Source: Bradyrhizobium lablabi (GTDB lineage Bacteria > Pseudomonadota > Alphaproteobacteria > Rhizobiales > Xanthobacteraceae). From it: DNA of 64,000 nt. Shown here piece by piece: positions 9,342 through 18,438 of this stretch. A model generated the notes under the pieces. It did not search any database. It saw only the letters and a program-made list of their open reading frames with translations, and was not told the DNA's origin. A program made the translations under genes and the position numbers. The stretch covers positions 1 to 64,000 of the forward strand of contig NZ_JAFCLN010000008.1 in the NCBI RefSeq assembly GCF_018129385.1, in the 5' to 3' direction. The first letter of the stretch is position 1; every line of letters begins with the position of its first letter.

Positions 9342-9424
9342 CGTCATTCCGGGATGGTGCGCCAGCACCAGACCCGGAATCTCGAGATTCCGGGTTCGAT
9401 GCTTCGCATCGCCCCGGAATGACG
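9342..9424. repeat. Family E palindromic repeat inside the sdh operon
   Basis: Outer arms CGTCATTCCGGG (9342-9353) and CCCGGAATGACG (9413-9424) are exact inverted copies. Inside lies a perfect 22-base palindrome at 9373-9394 centred on CTCGAG. The element fills almost the entire gap between the sdhA stop (9327) and the sdhB start (9438), so it is transcribed in the sdhCDAB message. Confidence 0.75.
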
Positions 9425-9437
9425 AAAGGCAAGGCAA

Positions 9438-10223
9438 ATGGCTGATTTCGTGCTTCCGAAGAATTCCAGGATCACCGGCGGCAAGACGTGGCCGAAGCCG
9501 GCGGGCGCGACCGAGACGCGCGAGTTCCGGGTCTATCGCTGGAATCCGGACGACGGCAAGAATCCGAGCGTCGACACCTATCATGTCGACATCAACGATT
9601 GCGGCCCGATGGTGCTGGACGGGCTGATCTGGATCAAGAACCACATCGATCCGACCCTGACCTTCCGCCGCTCCTGCCGCGAGGGCGTCTGCGGCTCCTG
9701 CGCCATGAACATCGACGGGCAGAACACGCTGGCCTGCACCAAGTCGATGCATGACGTCGGCGCGGGCGGCGCGGTGAAGGTCAACCCGCTGCCGCACCAG
9801 CCGGTCGTGAAGGACCTCGTTCCCGACCTGACCAACTTCTACGCGCAGTATGCGTCGATCGAGCCGTGGCTGAAGACCACGACCCCGACGCCGCAGAAGG
9901 AATGGAAGCAGAGCCACGAGGACCGCGAAAAGCTCGATGGCCTCTACGAGTGCATTTTGTGCGCCTGCTGCTCGACCTCCTGCCCGAGCTATTGGTGGAA
10001 CAGCGACCGCTTCCTCGGGCCCGCCGCCCTGCTACAGGCGACGCGGTGGGTCACCGACTCGCGCGACGAGGCCACCGGCGAGCGGCTCGACAACCTCGAG
10101 GACCCGTTCCGGCTCTATCGCTGCCACACCATCATGAACTGCGCCAAGGCGTGCCCGAAGGGTCTTAACCCCTCGCAAGCGATCGCCGAGCTCAAGCTGA
10201 AGATGGTCGAGCGGCAGATCTAG
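9438..10223 (+). CDS. sdhB: Succinate dehydrogenase iron-sulfur subunit
   Basis: A 261-residue electron-transfer subunit of complex II. Three cysteine clusters are in order: [15 protein letters not shown] with a later C for the 2Fe-2S centre, [12 protein letters not shown] for the 4Fe-4S centre, and [17 protein letters not shown] for the 3Fe-4S centre. It passes electrons from SdhA-bound FAD to ubiquinone. The gene is separated from sdhA by a palindromic repeat but is on the same strand, with a terminator-like hairpin after it. Confidence 0.98.
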   Translation: MADFVLPKNSRITGGKTWPKPAGATETREFRVYRWNPDDGKNPSVDTYHVDINDCGPMVLDGLIWIKNHIDPTLTFRRSCREGVCGSCAMNIDGQNTLACTKSMHDVGAGGAVKVNPLPHQPVVKDLVPDLTNFYAQYASIEPWLKTTTPTPQKEWKQSHEDREKLDGLYECILCACCSTSCPSYWWNSDRFLGPAALLQATRWVTDSRDEATGERLDNLEDPFRLYRCHTIMNCAKACPKGLNPSQAIAELKLKMVERQI

Positions 10224-10285
10224 GTCCAGCGGAAGACGTCGGGCGTCGGCGCACGGCCACAGGAATCGCACGACAAATTCTCCTG

Positions 10286-10318
10286 CTTGGAATCGCTCTA
10301 AGAGCTATTCCAAGTTTT
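10286..10318 (+). terminator. Probable rho-independent terminator of sdhCDAB
   Basis: CTTGGAAT (10286-10293) pairs with ATTCCAAG (10307-10314), with an inner CTCT/AGAG pairing, followed directly by TTTT. It lies about 60 bases after the sdhB stop. Confidence 0.65.
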
Positions 10319-10388
10319 CCCGACGATCACTGATGCTATGGCATCGCGGCGCGACGCGGTGTCGCACGTGTTTTGTCAGGAGAATTTC

Positions 10389-10670
10389 ATGAAGGCGCTC
10401 ATCAGGGGTTGTGCGGTTGCCATGGCGTTCGGCGTATTCGCCGCAGCGCCGGCATTGGCCGACGGCTACAAGGACTGCACCAAGATCGACAAGGCTTCCT
10501 GGAAGCCGGCGAGCGAGGCGGAAGCCAAGGCCAAGGAAGCCGGCTACGAGGTTCGGCGCTCCAAGGTCGAAGGCTCCTGTTACGAGGTCTATGGCGTGAA
10601 GGGCGGAAAACTGTTCGAGCTGTTCTACAGCCCCGAAGACCTCAGCCTGAAGCACACCATCGCCAAGTAA
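10389..10670 (+). CDS. Small secreted PepSY-domain protein
   Basis: A 93-residue protein with a cleavable signal (MKALIRGCAVAMAFG ... APALA) and a single PepSY-like domain in which a helix (EAEAKAKEAGYEVRRSKVEG) is followed by a CYEVYGVKGGKLFELFY strand pair. The start has AGGAGA upstream. It is ten bases before a cytochrome b561-like gene, a common pairing in proteobacteria. That pairing suggests a periplasmic role next to a membrane redox protein, but the function is not established. Confidence 0.85.
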   Translation: MKALIRGCAVAMAFGVFAAAPALADGYKDCTKIDKASWKPASEAEAKAKEAGYEVRRSKVEGSCYEVYGVKGGKLFELFYSPEDLSLKHTIAK

Positions 10671-10680
10671 GCCGGCCCGC

Positions 10681-11283
10681 TTGCAGCAGCCCGTCCAAGC
10701 GTCAGTCGACGCGGCCTCACCAATGCCGGCGCGCCCGCGCGCGCCGGACATGGTGCGGGTGTGGGATCTTCCGCTGCGCGCCACGCACTGGGCGCTGGCC
10801 ATCTTCGTGCTGGTCGCCTGGTTCACGCCCAGCACCTACGACCGCTTGCACCGGTTCGCCGGCTACACCGTGCTCGGCCTGCTGGTGTTCCGGCTCGCCT
10901 GGGGGGTTTTCGGCACGCGCTATTCGCAATTCCGTACGCTGCGGCGCCGGCTGCGCGCCACGCCGCAATTCCTCTGGAACCTGCGGCGCGGCAAGACCGG
11001 GCGTTATCTCGGGCTCAACCCGGCGGGCGCGGCGATGCTGGTGGCGATGCTACTGCTGCTTGCGATCTCGACCATCACCGGGTGGATGTCGACCACGGTG
11101 ACGTTCTTCGGGGTGCCCTGGGTGGAGGACACCCACAGCTACGTCTCCGACGCCGTCATGATCCTGGCCGTGCTGCACGTGCTCGGCGTCCTCGCGATGT
11201 GTGCGTTGCAGAGAGAAAACCTGGTGCGGTCGATGTTGTCAGGCTGGAAGCGGCGTCACGCCTTTCCGCACAAGCGGGACTGA
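10681..11283 (+). CDS. Cytochrome b561-like membrane protein
   Basis: About 200 residues with four membrane helices of the bacterial cytochrome b (b561, hydrogenase-type) family. It opens the domain with VRVWDLPLRATHWALA, where the histidine is a heme b ligand. Further histidines are in LHRFAGYTVLG, EDTHSYVSD and LAVLHVLGVLAM. The start is uncertain: TTG at 10681 or ATG at 10723, neither with a good ribosome site. It is probably co-transcribed with the PepSY gene just upstream and carries electrons across or within the inner membrane. The partner is unknown. Confidence 0.85.
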   Translation: MQQPVQASVDAASPMPARPRAPDMVRVWDLPLRATHWALAIFVLVAWFTPSTYDRLHRFAGYTVLGLLVFRLAWGVFGTRYSQFRTLRRRLRATPQFLWNLRRGKTGRYLGLNPAGAAMLVAMLLLLAISTITGWMSTTVTFFGVPWVEDTHSYVSDAVMILAVLHVLGVLAMCALQRENLVRSMLSGWKRRHAFPHKRD

Positions 11284-11380
11284 ACGGCCCTCCGGGGAGC
11301 CATGCGGTTCCATCGCACCGCCCTGCTTTGTTCTCACGACAGTTTGACGTAAGGTTGCAGCGGCCGAATTCGGAGCGCCC

Positions 11381-13525
11381 GTGCACCCCGCACAACGCAA
11401 TTCGTTAAAATTGCTGCAATGGATGATGGCGGCCTCGCTGGCCCTCCCGCTGGCGCTGTTCATTTTTGCCTCCACGGTTTCCTGGATTTCGATCAAGGAG
11501 GCCGCCGACCGGGAAATCGGCCGCACGCTCGATGTCGCGCATGAGCACGCGCTGAAAGTGTTCGAGACCATCGACCGCGCCAATTCGGAAATCGCGGAAG
11601 TTATCCGCGGCATTCCGGACGAGGGCATCCGCTCGCGCGAGGAAGCGCTGCATCAGCGGCTGAAGGAAATGGTCGCTTCGCTGCCGCAGGTGAAGTCGAC
11701 CTGGATTTTCGACGCCAGCGGCCATGCGCTGGTCAACAGCCTGGTGTCGCCGCCGCCCGAGATCGACTTTTCCGACCGCGACTATTTCAAGGCGCATGTC
11801 GCCGCCGATATCGGCACCTTCATCGGCGCCGCGCTGACCCCGCGTCCGCCCTATCAGGGCGCGCCGTTCTTCGGCGTCAGCCGCCGCCGGCCGAGCGAGA
11901 GCGGCAGCTTTACCGGCGTGATCCAGGCCTCCGTCTATCCGGAATATTTCGAGAATTTCTACGCGCGGATCGGGCGCGAGCCCGGCAGCTTTTTCGCATT
12001 GGGCCGAACCGACGGCATGGTGCTGGCCCGCTTTCCGACGCTCGATCGCGGCGTCCAGCTCGACCGTGACGGGCCCGTCGGCAGGAAGATGGCCGCCAAT
12101 CCCGAAGGCGGCCTGATCACGGTGACGTCGCCGACCGACCAGATCGAGCGCCGGATCGGGTACAGGCGGCTCGCCGGCTATCCGATCTATGTTAGCGCGG
12201 GTCTCGAGACTTCGGCGATCCGCGCGCGCTGGCTTTCCACCGTGAGCCAGCATCTGGTGTTCGGCCTGCCGGCCACCGCGCTGCTGTTCGTATTCCTCGC
12301 GTTGGCGCTGCGGCGGACGCAGAATTTCTATGCCGAAACCGCCAAGCGGCAGGAGGCGGAGGAAGCATTGAAGCACGGCCAGCGCCTGGAGGCGCTGGGC
12401 CAGCTCACCGGCGGCGTCGCGCACGACTTCAACAATCTGCTGACCGTGATCCGCGCTTCGGCCGACATGTTGCGGCGGCCGCATCTTTCCGACGAGCGGC
12501 GGCAGCGTTATGTCGAGGCGATTTCCGACACCGTCAACCGCGCCGCGAAGCTGACCGCGCAACTGCTGGCGTTTGCGCGGCGGCAAACGCTCAAGCCGGA
12601 ACTGTTCGACGTCGGCGAAAGCGTGCAGATGCTGAGCGAGATCATCCGCACCCTGACCGGCGCGCGCATCGAGATCGTCACCCGCGTCCCGGGCGGGCCC
12701 TGCCTGATCAATGCCGATGCCGGCCAGTTCGAGACGGCGATGATCAACATGGCGGTCAACGCGCGCGACGCCATGGGCGGCGAAGGCCGGCTGACCATCG
12801 CGGTTCGCACCGTGGCCGAACTCCCCGGCCCCGCGCCGCATGCAACACGCGCCGAGGGCTATGTGGCCGTCACCGTCGAGGATACCGGCAGCGGCATTCC
12901 GCCGGATCAGCTCGGACGGATTTTTGAGCCGTTCTTCACTACCAAGGAAGTCGGCCACGGCACCGGGCTCGGGCTGTCGCAGGTGTTCGGCTTTGCCAAG
13001 CAATCGGGCGGCGAGGTGACCGTCGACAGCGAGCTCGGCAAGGGCAGCGCCTTCACGCTGTATCTGCCGCGCGTCATCGGGGCAGAGCGTCCGCTACAGG
13101 CCACGCCGGCGGAATCGTCGGCAGCCGACGGCCACGGCATCTCGGTGCTCGTGGTCGAGGACAATGCCGAGGTCGGACGATTCGCGAGCGATGCGCTCAC
13201 TGAGCTCGGCTACGACACCACCATGGTCGGCAGCGCCGTCCACGCGCTGGAAGAGCTGTTCAACGATTCCAGCCGCTTCGACGTGGTGTTCTCCGACGTA
13301 GTGATGCCGGGCATGACCGGCATCGAGCTGGCGCAGGAAATCCGTCGGCGCGGCTATGACGTGCCGATCGTGTTGACCAGCGGCTACAGCCATGTGCTGT
13401 CCGAACAGGGCACGCTCGGCTTCGAGCTGCTGCAAAAGCCCTATTCGGTCGAGCAGCTTTCGCGCGCCCTGCACAAGGTGGCGCGGCGGCGCACCGCGCG
13501 CGATGCGGCGCCGGCGGCATCCTGA
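11381..13525 (+). CDS. Hybrid sensor histidine kinase/response regulator with periplasmic sensor
   Basis: A 714-residue protein starting at GTG. A membrane helix (residues 12-36) is followed by a Cache-type periplasmic domain (about 40-280, with FSDRDYFKAH and FFGVSRR). A second helix near 285-307 leads into a HisKA/HATPase core with phospho-acceptor His348 in GGVAHDFNNLL, an N box, DTGSGIP and GTGLGLSQV. The C-terminal receiver (about 585-705) has LVVEDN and phospho-acceptor Asp639. The DFNNLL-type H box marks the NtrB-like group. No separate output regulator is adjacent, so the downstream target is unknown. Cache domains usually bind small organic acids or amino acids. Confidence 0.92.
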   Translation: MHPAQRNSLKLLQWMMAASLALPLALFIFASTVSWISIKEAADREIGRTLDVAHEHALKVFETIDRANSEIAEVIRGIPDEGIRSREEALHQRLKEMVASLPQVKSTWIFDASGHALVNSLVSPPPEIDFSDRDYFKAHVAADIGTFIGAALTPRPPYQGAPFFGVSRRRPSESGSFTGVIQASVYPEYFENFYARIGREPGSFFALGRTDGMVLARFPTLDRGVQLDRDGPVGRKMAANPEGGLITVTSPTDQIERRIGYRRLAGYPIYVSAGLETSAIRARWLSTVSQHLVFGLPATALLFVFLALALRRTQNFYAETAKRQEAEEALKHGQRLEALGQLTGGVAHDFNNLLTVIRASADMLRRPHLSDERRQRYVEAISDTVNRAAKLTAQLLAFARRQTLKPELFDVGESVQMLSEIIRTLTGARIEIVTRVPGGPCLINADAGQFETAMINMAVNARDAMGGEGRLTIAVRTVAELPGPAPHATRAEGYVAVTVEDTGSGIPPDQLGRIFEPFFTTKEVGHGTGLGLSQVFGFAKQSGGEVTVDSELGKGSAFTLYLPRVIGAERPLQATPAESSAADGHGISVLVVEDNAEVGRFASDALTELGYDTTMVGSAVHALEELFNDSSRFDVVFSDVVMPGMTGIELAQEIRRRGYDVPIVLTSGYSHVLSEQGTLGFELLQKPYSVEQLSRALHKVARRRTARDAAPAAS

Positions 13526-13539
13526 GCCCGTATTCCCCG

Positions 13540-13606
13540 TCATTGCGAGCCACCCGGTCGGCGCAAAGCGCCGCCGGATGACAGGCTCCGCGAAGCAATC
13601 CATCTG
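13540..13606. repeat. Family C (GTCATTGCGAG) intergenic repeat, copy 1
   Basis: Starts with GTCATTGCGAGCCA and ends GCGAAGCAATCCATC, with a central GCGCAAAGCGCC hairpin. Related elements are at 21247-21336 and 43932-44007. It lies between convergent genes. Confidence 0.6.
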
Positions 13607-13697
13607 TCGCTTTGCCGAGCTATGGATGCCGACGGCTTCCAGTCCGGTGGCATGCCCTCGCCGCAGCCGAAGCGGCGATACTTCTCTGCCGTCTAAA

Positions 13698-14597
13698 TTA
13701 GCGCTCACGGCTCCACGGGAAGAGCGAGGCAGGGAAGTCCGCCGCATACCGGTGTCCTATCGGCAGTCGGGACTCTTCTGGCGGAGGATTCGGATCTGGC
13801 TCCACGACCTTCCGATAAAGATGCCAACTGGCATGGCCGAGCACAGGCAGAACGACGCAGAGGCCGACGAAGGCCGGCAGTGAACCGATCGCGAGCAGCG
13901 CCGCAACGATCACCCCCCACGCGGCCATGGGAATTGGATTCATCCGCACCGCCTGCAGCGACGTCCGGATTGCGTCTATCGCAGTCGCATGCCGGTCGAG
14001 CATCAGTGGAAACGACACGACGCTGATGCACAGGGCAGCCACGGCGAAAAAGAAGCCAACGCCGCAGCCGACGATGATGAGCGTCCAGCCTTCCGGCGTC
14101 GTCAACACGCGCGTTGCGAAATCAGGGATGCTCGCAGCCGCAGCATAGCCAAAGGTTGCAACATAGATGGCGTCCGCGACGGCGATCCAGACCCCGAACA
14201 GGACAAGGAGTATCGCGCCGAGTCCGAGGATGGCGCCGAAAGACGGTGCCCGCAGCACGTGCATTGCGTCCATCGCAGAAGGTTCCTCGCCGCGCTCGCG
14301 GCGGCGGCTGAGTTCGTAGAGACCGAGCCCGGCAAAGGGACCTATCAGCGTAAAGCCGGCAGCCAGCGGAAAGAGCAGCGGCAGCAACGAAGCGCCGAGG
14401 ACCATTCTGAAGATAACGAGACCGAGAACGGGATAGATCAGGCAAAGCACGACTGCGTGAGTTGGTATGGCTTTGAAGTCTTCCCAGCCCAGCCGCAACG
14501 CGTCGGTCAAGTCGGAAAGGCCGATTTTCCGAACGACATATTCGGTGGTGACGCCGAACAATTGCAGTTTCGGTCTTGCGAAAATCGTTATGGCCAT
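13698..14597 (-). CDS. DUF2189 family integral membrane protein
   Basis: A 299-residue protein with about six hydrophobic helices. It has the DUF2189 pattern of an N-terminal cytoplasmic segment (RKIGLSDLTDALRLGWEDF), paired helices, the GPFAGLGLYELSRRRERGE loop and a C-terminal ASWHLYRKVVE. AGGAGG lies six bases before the ATG. The biochemical function of the family is unknown. Some members occur near cytochrome oxidase genes, and here the gene is divergent from an alternative oxidase operon. Confidence 0.82.
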   Translation of the reverse strand: MAITIFARPKLQLFGVTTEYVVRKIGLSDLTDALRLGWEDFKAIPTHAVVLCLIYPVLGLVIFRMVLGASLLPLLFPLAAGFTLIGPFAGLGLYELSRRRERGEEPSAMDAMHVLRAPSFGAILGLGAILLVLFGVWIAVADAIYVATFGYAAAASIPDFATRVLTTPEGWTLIIVGCGVGFFFAVAALCISVVSFPLMLDRHATAIDAIRTSLQAVRMNPIPMAAWGVIVAALLAIGSLPAFVGLCVVLPVLGHASWHLYRKVVEPDPNPPPEESRLPIGHRYAADFPASLFPWSRER

Positions 14598-15056
14598 GGT
14601 CCCGCCTCCTTGCTCGTGATCGCATGGACAACCACGCTCCCTGGAGACGCGCGTACCGCCTCATGCGCGAAAATCGCGATCGAGCCCGGCAAACCAATCG
14701 CTGAATGGACGTTGCCGGACGGAACGTGTCGCGACCGGTCGAGTGAACTTTAGCTCGGCAGACGAATGACAGCGCTCACGGTTGGGTGAACTGTGCATTT
14801 GCGACGATCTGCACGATTCATGACATAGCGCAGCCGATGGCACGCTAAGCACGATCTTGAGCACGCCATATTGACGTCGGGCCATATCAAGATCATGCTG
14901 AGTCCCACACGCCCACTTCCGATGAGGTTGCGGTCTAGCGACCGTTGAACGGGCGAAGCAAAGCCACCACGGTGGCGAATCTGAACCGTCACCGCAGCAG
15001 ACCTATGCTCCGCCCTGATCGTATCCGCAGCCTTCAACGGCAAGGATGCAAGAGGG
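14598..15056. promoter_or_regulatory. Divergent intergenic region before the alternative oxidase operon
   Basis: 459 bases without a supported gene. It must hold promoters for the DUF2189 gene and for the oxidase operon. I looked for FNR/FixK-type boxes (TTGA, six bases, TCAA) and found none with correct spacing; the nearest candidate, TTGAC...ATCAA at about 14870-14890, has a 12-base spacer. Confidence 0.5.
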
Positions 15057-15887
15057 ATGGCTGTAGCAATCATATTGCTCCTGGTAGCGGTCGCCTCGGT
15101 GCTGTTTCACATCTACAGCCCGTGGTGGTGGACGCCGATCGCTTCCAACTGGCGCTACATTGACGACACGATCAACATAACATTCTGGATCACCGGGGCG
15201 GTTTTCTTCGCAGTCATCGCGTTCATGGCGTATTGCGTCTTCCGATTCCATCACAAGGAAGGAAGACGAGCAGCCTACAATCCGGAAAACAAGAAGCTCG
15301 AATGGTGGCTCAGCATAGGGACGGGAATCGGGGTCGCAGCCATGTTGGCCCCTGGGCTGATCGTCTGGCACCAGTTCGTCACAGTTCCGGCCGATGCGAC
15401 CGAGGTCGAGGTCATGGGACAGCAGTGGCAATGGAGCTACCGGCTGCCCGGAAAGGACGGCCGGCTCGGAACCTCCGACGCCCGTCATGTCAGTTCCGAA
15501 AATCCCATGGGGCTAAATCTCGACGATCCCTACGGAAAGGACGACGTTGTCATTCAAGACGACTTGCACCTCCCGGTCGGGAAACCGGTGAAGGTTTTGC
15601 TGCGCTCAATTGATGTCTTGCATGATTTCTACGTGCCCGAGTTCCGGGCGAAGATGGATATGATACCGGGCGCGGTCACATATTTCTGGTTCACACCAAC
15701 CCGTACCGGAACCTTTGAGGTTCTCTGTGCAGAACTGTGCGGCGTTGCGCATGCGCAGATGCGGAGCAAGGTCATCGTTCAGGAAGAGAGAGAATATCAC
15801 GCGTGGCTGGAGAAGCAGCGGACGTTCGCCGAACTGTCCGAGCAGCGCGGCGTCGCGAAGGCAGCTTACAAGGCAGACAGCGAATGA
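15057..15887 (+). CDS. coxM: Alternative cytochrome c oxidase subunit II
   Basis: A 276-residue CuA subunit. Two N-terminal membrane helices (about 2-18 and 45-65, plus a hydrophobic segment near 85-105) precede a periplasmic cupredoxin domain. MGQQWQWSYRLPG is the aromatic electron-entry patch, and CAELCGVAHAQM holds the CuA cysteines, histidine and methionine, with the partner histidine in VLHDFYVPEFR. It is first in an operon with subunits I, III, III' and IV. The symbol follows the B. japonicum coxMNOP arrangement as I remember it. There is no fused cytochrome c domain. Confidence 0.88.
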   Translation: MAVAIILLLVAVASVLFHIYSPWWWTPIASNWRYIDDTINITFWITGAVFFAVIAFMAYCVFRFHHKEGRRAAYNPENKKLEWWLSIGTGIGVAAMLAPGLIVWHQFVTVPADATEVEVMGQQWQWSYRLPGKDGRLGTSDARHVSSENPMGLNLDDPYGKDDVVIQDDLHLPVGKPVKVLLRSIDVLHDFYVPEFRAKMDMIPGAVTYFWFTPTRTGTFEVLCAELCGVAHAQMRSKVIVQEEREYHAWLEKQRTFAELSEQRGVAKAAYKADSE

Positions 15888-15954
15888 AGATAGCGAGGAG
15901 CGCCGCGTAGCGAGAGGCGACTCGCAGCAGGGGGAGACCAGGGAGGACAGTTCG

Positions 15955-17730
15955 ATGGTCGATATCCCGTATCAGGAAGTCACAGGCATCCCGCCGGCAG
16001 AAGTAGCTGACGTCGAGCTTTATCATCCAAGAAGCTGGTGGACGCGATACGTATTTTCGCAAGACGCCAAGGTCATTGCCGTCCAGTATTCGATCACGGC
16101 AATGGCCATCGGCATGGTTGCGCTGGTGCTGTCATGGCTGATGCGGCTGCAACTCGGATTCCCCGGCACGTTCTCGTTCATCGATCCGAGCCAGTACCTT
16201 CAGTTCATCACCATGCACGGCATGATCATGGTGATCTATCTCCTCACCGCGCTGTTTCTGGGAGGTTTTGGAAACTACCTCATTCCGCTGATGGTGGGCG
16301 CGCGCGACATGGTTTTCCCCTACGTGAACATGCTGAGCTACTGGGTCTACCTGCTCGCAGTCATTGTGCTGGCCGCGACCTTCTTCGTGCCCGGCGGGCC
16401 CACTGGCGCCGGCTGGACGCTGTACCCGCCCCAAGCGATCCTCTCCGGCACCCCCGGGCAGGATTGGGGCATCGTTCTCATGCTGGCCTCCCTGATCCTG
16501 TTCATTATCGGCTTCACCATGGGTGGCCTGAATTATGTGGTGACGGTGCTGCAGGCGCGCACACGCGGCATGACGTTGATGCGTTTGCCCCTGACGGTAT
16601 GGGGTATTTTCACCGCCACCGTCATGGCGCTGCTGGCCTTCCCGGCGCTGTTCGTCGCCTCGGTGATGTTGCTGCTCGACCGCCTCCTGGGAACCAGCTT
16701 CTTCATGCCCACGCTGGTCGAGATGGGCCAGCAACTGAAGTATGGCGGTGGCAGCCCGATCCTGTTCCAGCACCTGTTCTGGTTCTTCGGACATCCTGAA
16801 GTCTACATCGTCGCCTTGCCGGCCTTCGGCATTATTTCCGATCTCATCAGCGTTCACGCGCGCAAGAATATCTTCGGCTATCGCATGATGGTTTGGGCCA
16901 TCGTGGCAATCGGCGCGCTGAGCTTCGTCGTATGGGCGCACCATATGTATGTAAGCGGCATGCACCCGTATTTCGGGTTCTTCTTCGCCACGACGACACT
17001 CATCATCGCGATCCCGACCGCCATCAAGGTCTACAACTGGGTGCTCACCCTTTGGCGCGGCGACATTCACCTCACCGTGCCGATGCTGTATGCCCTCGCG
17101 TTCATCATCACGTTCGTAAACGGCGGCTTGACCGGCCTGTTTCTCGGCAACGTGGTCGTGGATGTTCCGTTGTCCGACACGATGTTCGTCGTGGCCCACT
17201 TCCACATGGTGATGGGCATTGCGCCTATCATGGCCGTGTTTGGCGGGATCTATCATTGGTATCCGAAAGTCACCGGACGAATGCTCAATGAGGCGCTCGG
17301 AAAATTCCACTTCTGGGTTACGTTCCTCGGCGCCTATGCGATTTTCTTCCCCATGCATTATCTGGGTCTGCTGGGCGTGCCCCGCCGCTATCACGACATC
17401 GGGGAAACGGCCTTCATCCCGGCATCCGCCCACGACCTCAATGCGTTCATGAGCGTGGCGGCCTTGATTGTCGGCTTCGCGCAGCTTGTGTTCGTGTTCA
17501 ATATGATCTGGAGCCTGATGAAAGGAAAAGAGGCTGGCGGCAATCCCTGGGGGGCCACCTCGCTGGAATGGCAAACACCTGAGACCCCGCCGGGGCACGG
17601 CAACTGGGGCAAAGAGCTCCCCGTCGTCTATCGCTGGGCCTACGACTACAGCGTGCCCGGCGCCACCAGGGACTTCGTGCCGCAAAATGAACCGCCAGCC
17701 GGATTGATGGCGCAGGGAGTCCATCCGTGA
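15955..17730 (+). CDS. coxN: Alternative cytochrome c oxidase subunit I
   Basis: A 591-residue heme-copper oxidase catalytic subunit with about twelve membrane helices. Expected ligands are all present: His88 (TMHGMIMV) for heme a, His280 and Tyr284 in GHPEVY (CuB and the cross-linked tyrosine), His329-His330 for CuB, and His415 (heme a3) and His417 (heme a) in AHFHMVMG. It reduces oxygen to water and pumps protons. The frame is open further upstream, but the ATG at 15955 follows AGGGAGG and begins where subunit I homology begins. The last four bases overlap the next gene. Confidence 0.93.
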   Translation: MVDIPYQEVTGIPPAEVADVELYHPRSWWTRYVFSQDAKVIAVQYSITAMAIGMVALVLSWLMRLQLGFPGTFSFIDPSQYLQFITMHGMIMVIYLLTALFLGGFGNYLIPLMVGARDMVFPYVNMLSYWVYLLAVIVLAATFFVPGGPTGAGWTLYPPQAILSGTPGQDWGIVLMLASLILFIIGFTMGGLNYVVTVLQARTRGMTLMRLPLTVWGIFTATVMALLAFPALFVASVMLLLDRLLGTSFFMPTLVEMGQQLKYGGGSPILFQHLFWFFGHPEVYIVALPAFGIISDLISVHARKNIFGYRMMVWAIVAIGALSFVVWAHHMYVSGMHPYFGFFFATTTLIIAIPTAIKVYNWVLTLWRGDIHLTVPMLYALAFIITFVNGGLTGLFLGNVVVDVPLSDTMFVVAHFHMVMGIAPIMAVFGGIYHWYPKVTGRMLNEALGKFHFWVTFLGAYAIFFPMHYLGLLGVPRRYHDIGETAFIPASAHDLNAFMSVAALIVGFAQLVFVFNMIWSLMKGKEAGGNPWGATSLEWQTPETPPGHGNWGKELPVVYRWAYDYSVPGATRDFVPQNEPPAGLMAQGVHP

Positions 17731-18422
17731 GCGCCATCATACTGTACATGGCTGGACTAGCGGCCATTGCGGGATGGTGGCTCTCGCAGCAGCGACTGGC
17801 AGCCAAACCCTGGCTGGAGGAAGGCGTCATTGCCGATTCTCGCGGCGAGGCCCTGCCGTCGGCCAAAGTTGGACTGGGCGTATTTCTCGCGGTCGCCGGC
17901 TCGTTGTTCGCGCTCCTCATCAGCGCCTACTCCATGCGCATCAACATGGCGGACTGGCGGACGCTGCCGGTGCCGAGGTTGCTGTGGTTCAACACGGGCG
18001 TCCTGGTGGTGAGCAGTGTCGCGCTGCAATGGGCGTACATGGCAGCGCGCCGGAACGACCTCGAGGACGTGATCGTCGGCTTGCTCGCAGGGGGAGCATC
18101 CGCCGTTACATTCCTGATTGGGCAGCTCCTGATATGGCAACAGTTGAACGTCACGGGGTATTTCCTGGCGTCCAATCCGGCCAATGCCTTCTTCTACCTG
18201 ATCACCGCTGCGCACGGGCTGCATCTGATCGGTGGTCTTGTGGCCCTCGGCAGAACCACCGCCAAAGTGTGGCGCGGCGTCGAGATGATCCGGCTGCGCC
18301 TGAGCGTAGAACTCTGCGCTATCTATTGGCATTTCCTGCTGTTGGTCTGGCTGGTCTTGCTTGGCCTGCTGACAGGCTGGACAGACGACTTCGTCGATAT
18401 TTGTCGCCGGTTGCTCACCTAG
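17727..18422 (+). CDS. coxO: Alternative oxidase subunit III-type protein, first copy
   Basis: A 231-residue membrane protein starting at GTG and overlapping coxN by four bases. It has subunit III features: FLAVAGSLFALLISAYSMR in the first helix pair, GYFLASNPANAFFYLITAAHGLHLIGG and a C-terminal LCAIYWHFLLLVWLVLLGLL. It is more divergent than the following paralogue and carries extra N-terminal residues. Two subunit III-like proteins in a row are characteristic of coxMNOP-type alternative oxidases. Confidence 0.82.
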   Translation: MSAIILYMAGLAAIAGWWLSQQRLAAKPWLEEGVIADSRGEALPSAKVGLGVFLAVAGSLFALLISAYSMRINMADWRTLPVPRLLWFNTGVLVVSSVALQWAYMAARRNDLEDVIVGLLAGGASAVTFLIGQLLIWQQLNVTGYFLASNPANAFFYLITAAHGLHLIGGLVALGRTTAKVWRGVEMIRLRLSVELCAIYWHFLLLVWLVLLGLLTGWTDDFVDICRRLLT

Positions 18423-18438
18423 GAAGGGCCAGGACCCG

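Noticed and set aside
7867-9432. 521-codon antisense frame over sdhA
   Set aside because: Lies entirely opposite a strongly supported gene, has His/Arg-rich shadow composition and no ribosome site.
14860-14895. Possible FNR/FixK box (TTGAC...ATCAA) before the oxidase operon
   Set aside because: The spacer is 12 bases instead of about 6, so it does not fit the consensus.
16132-17724. 530-codon antisense frame over the oxidase subunit I gene
   Set aside because: Shadow of a highly conserved gene; no domain and a skewed His/Glu/Gln content.
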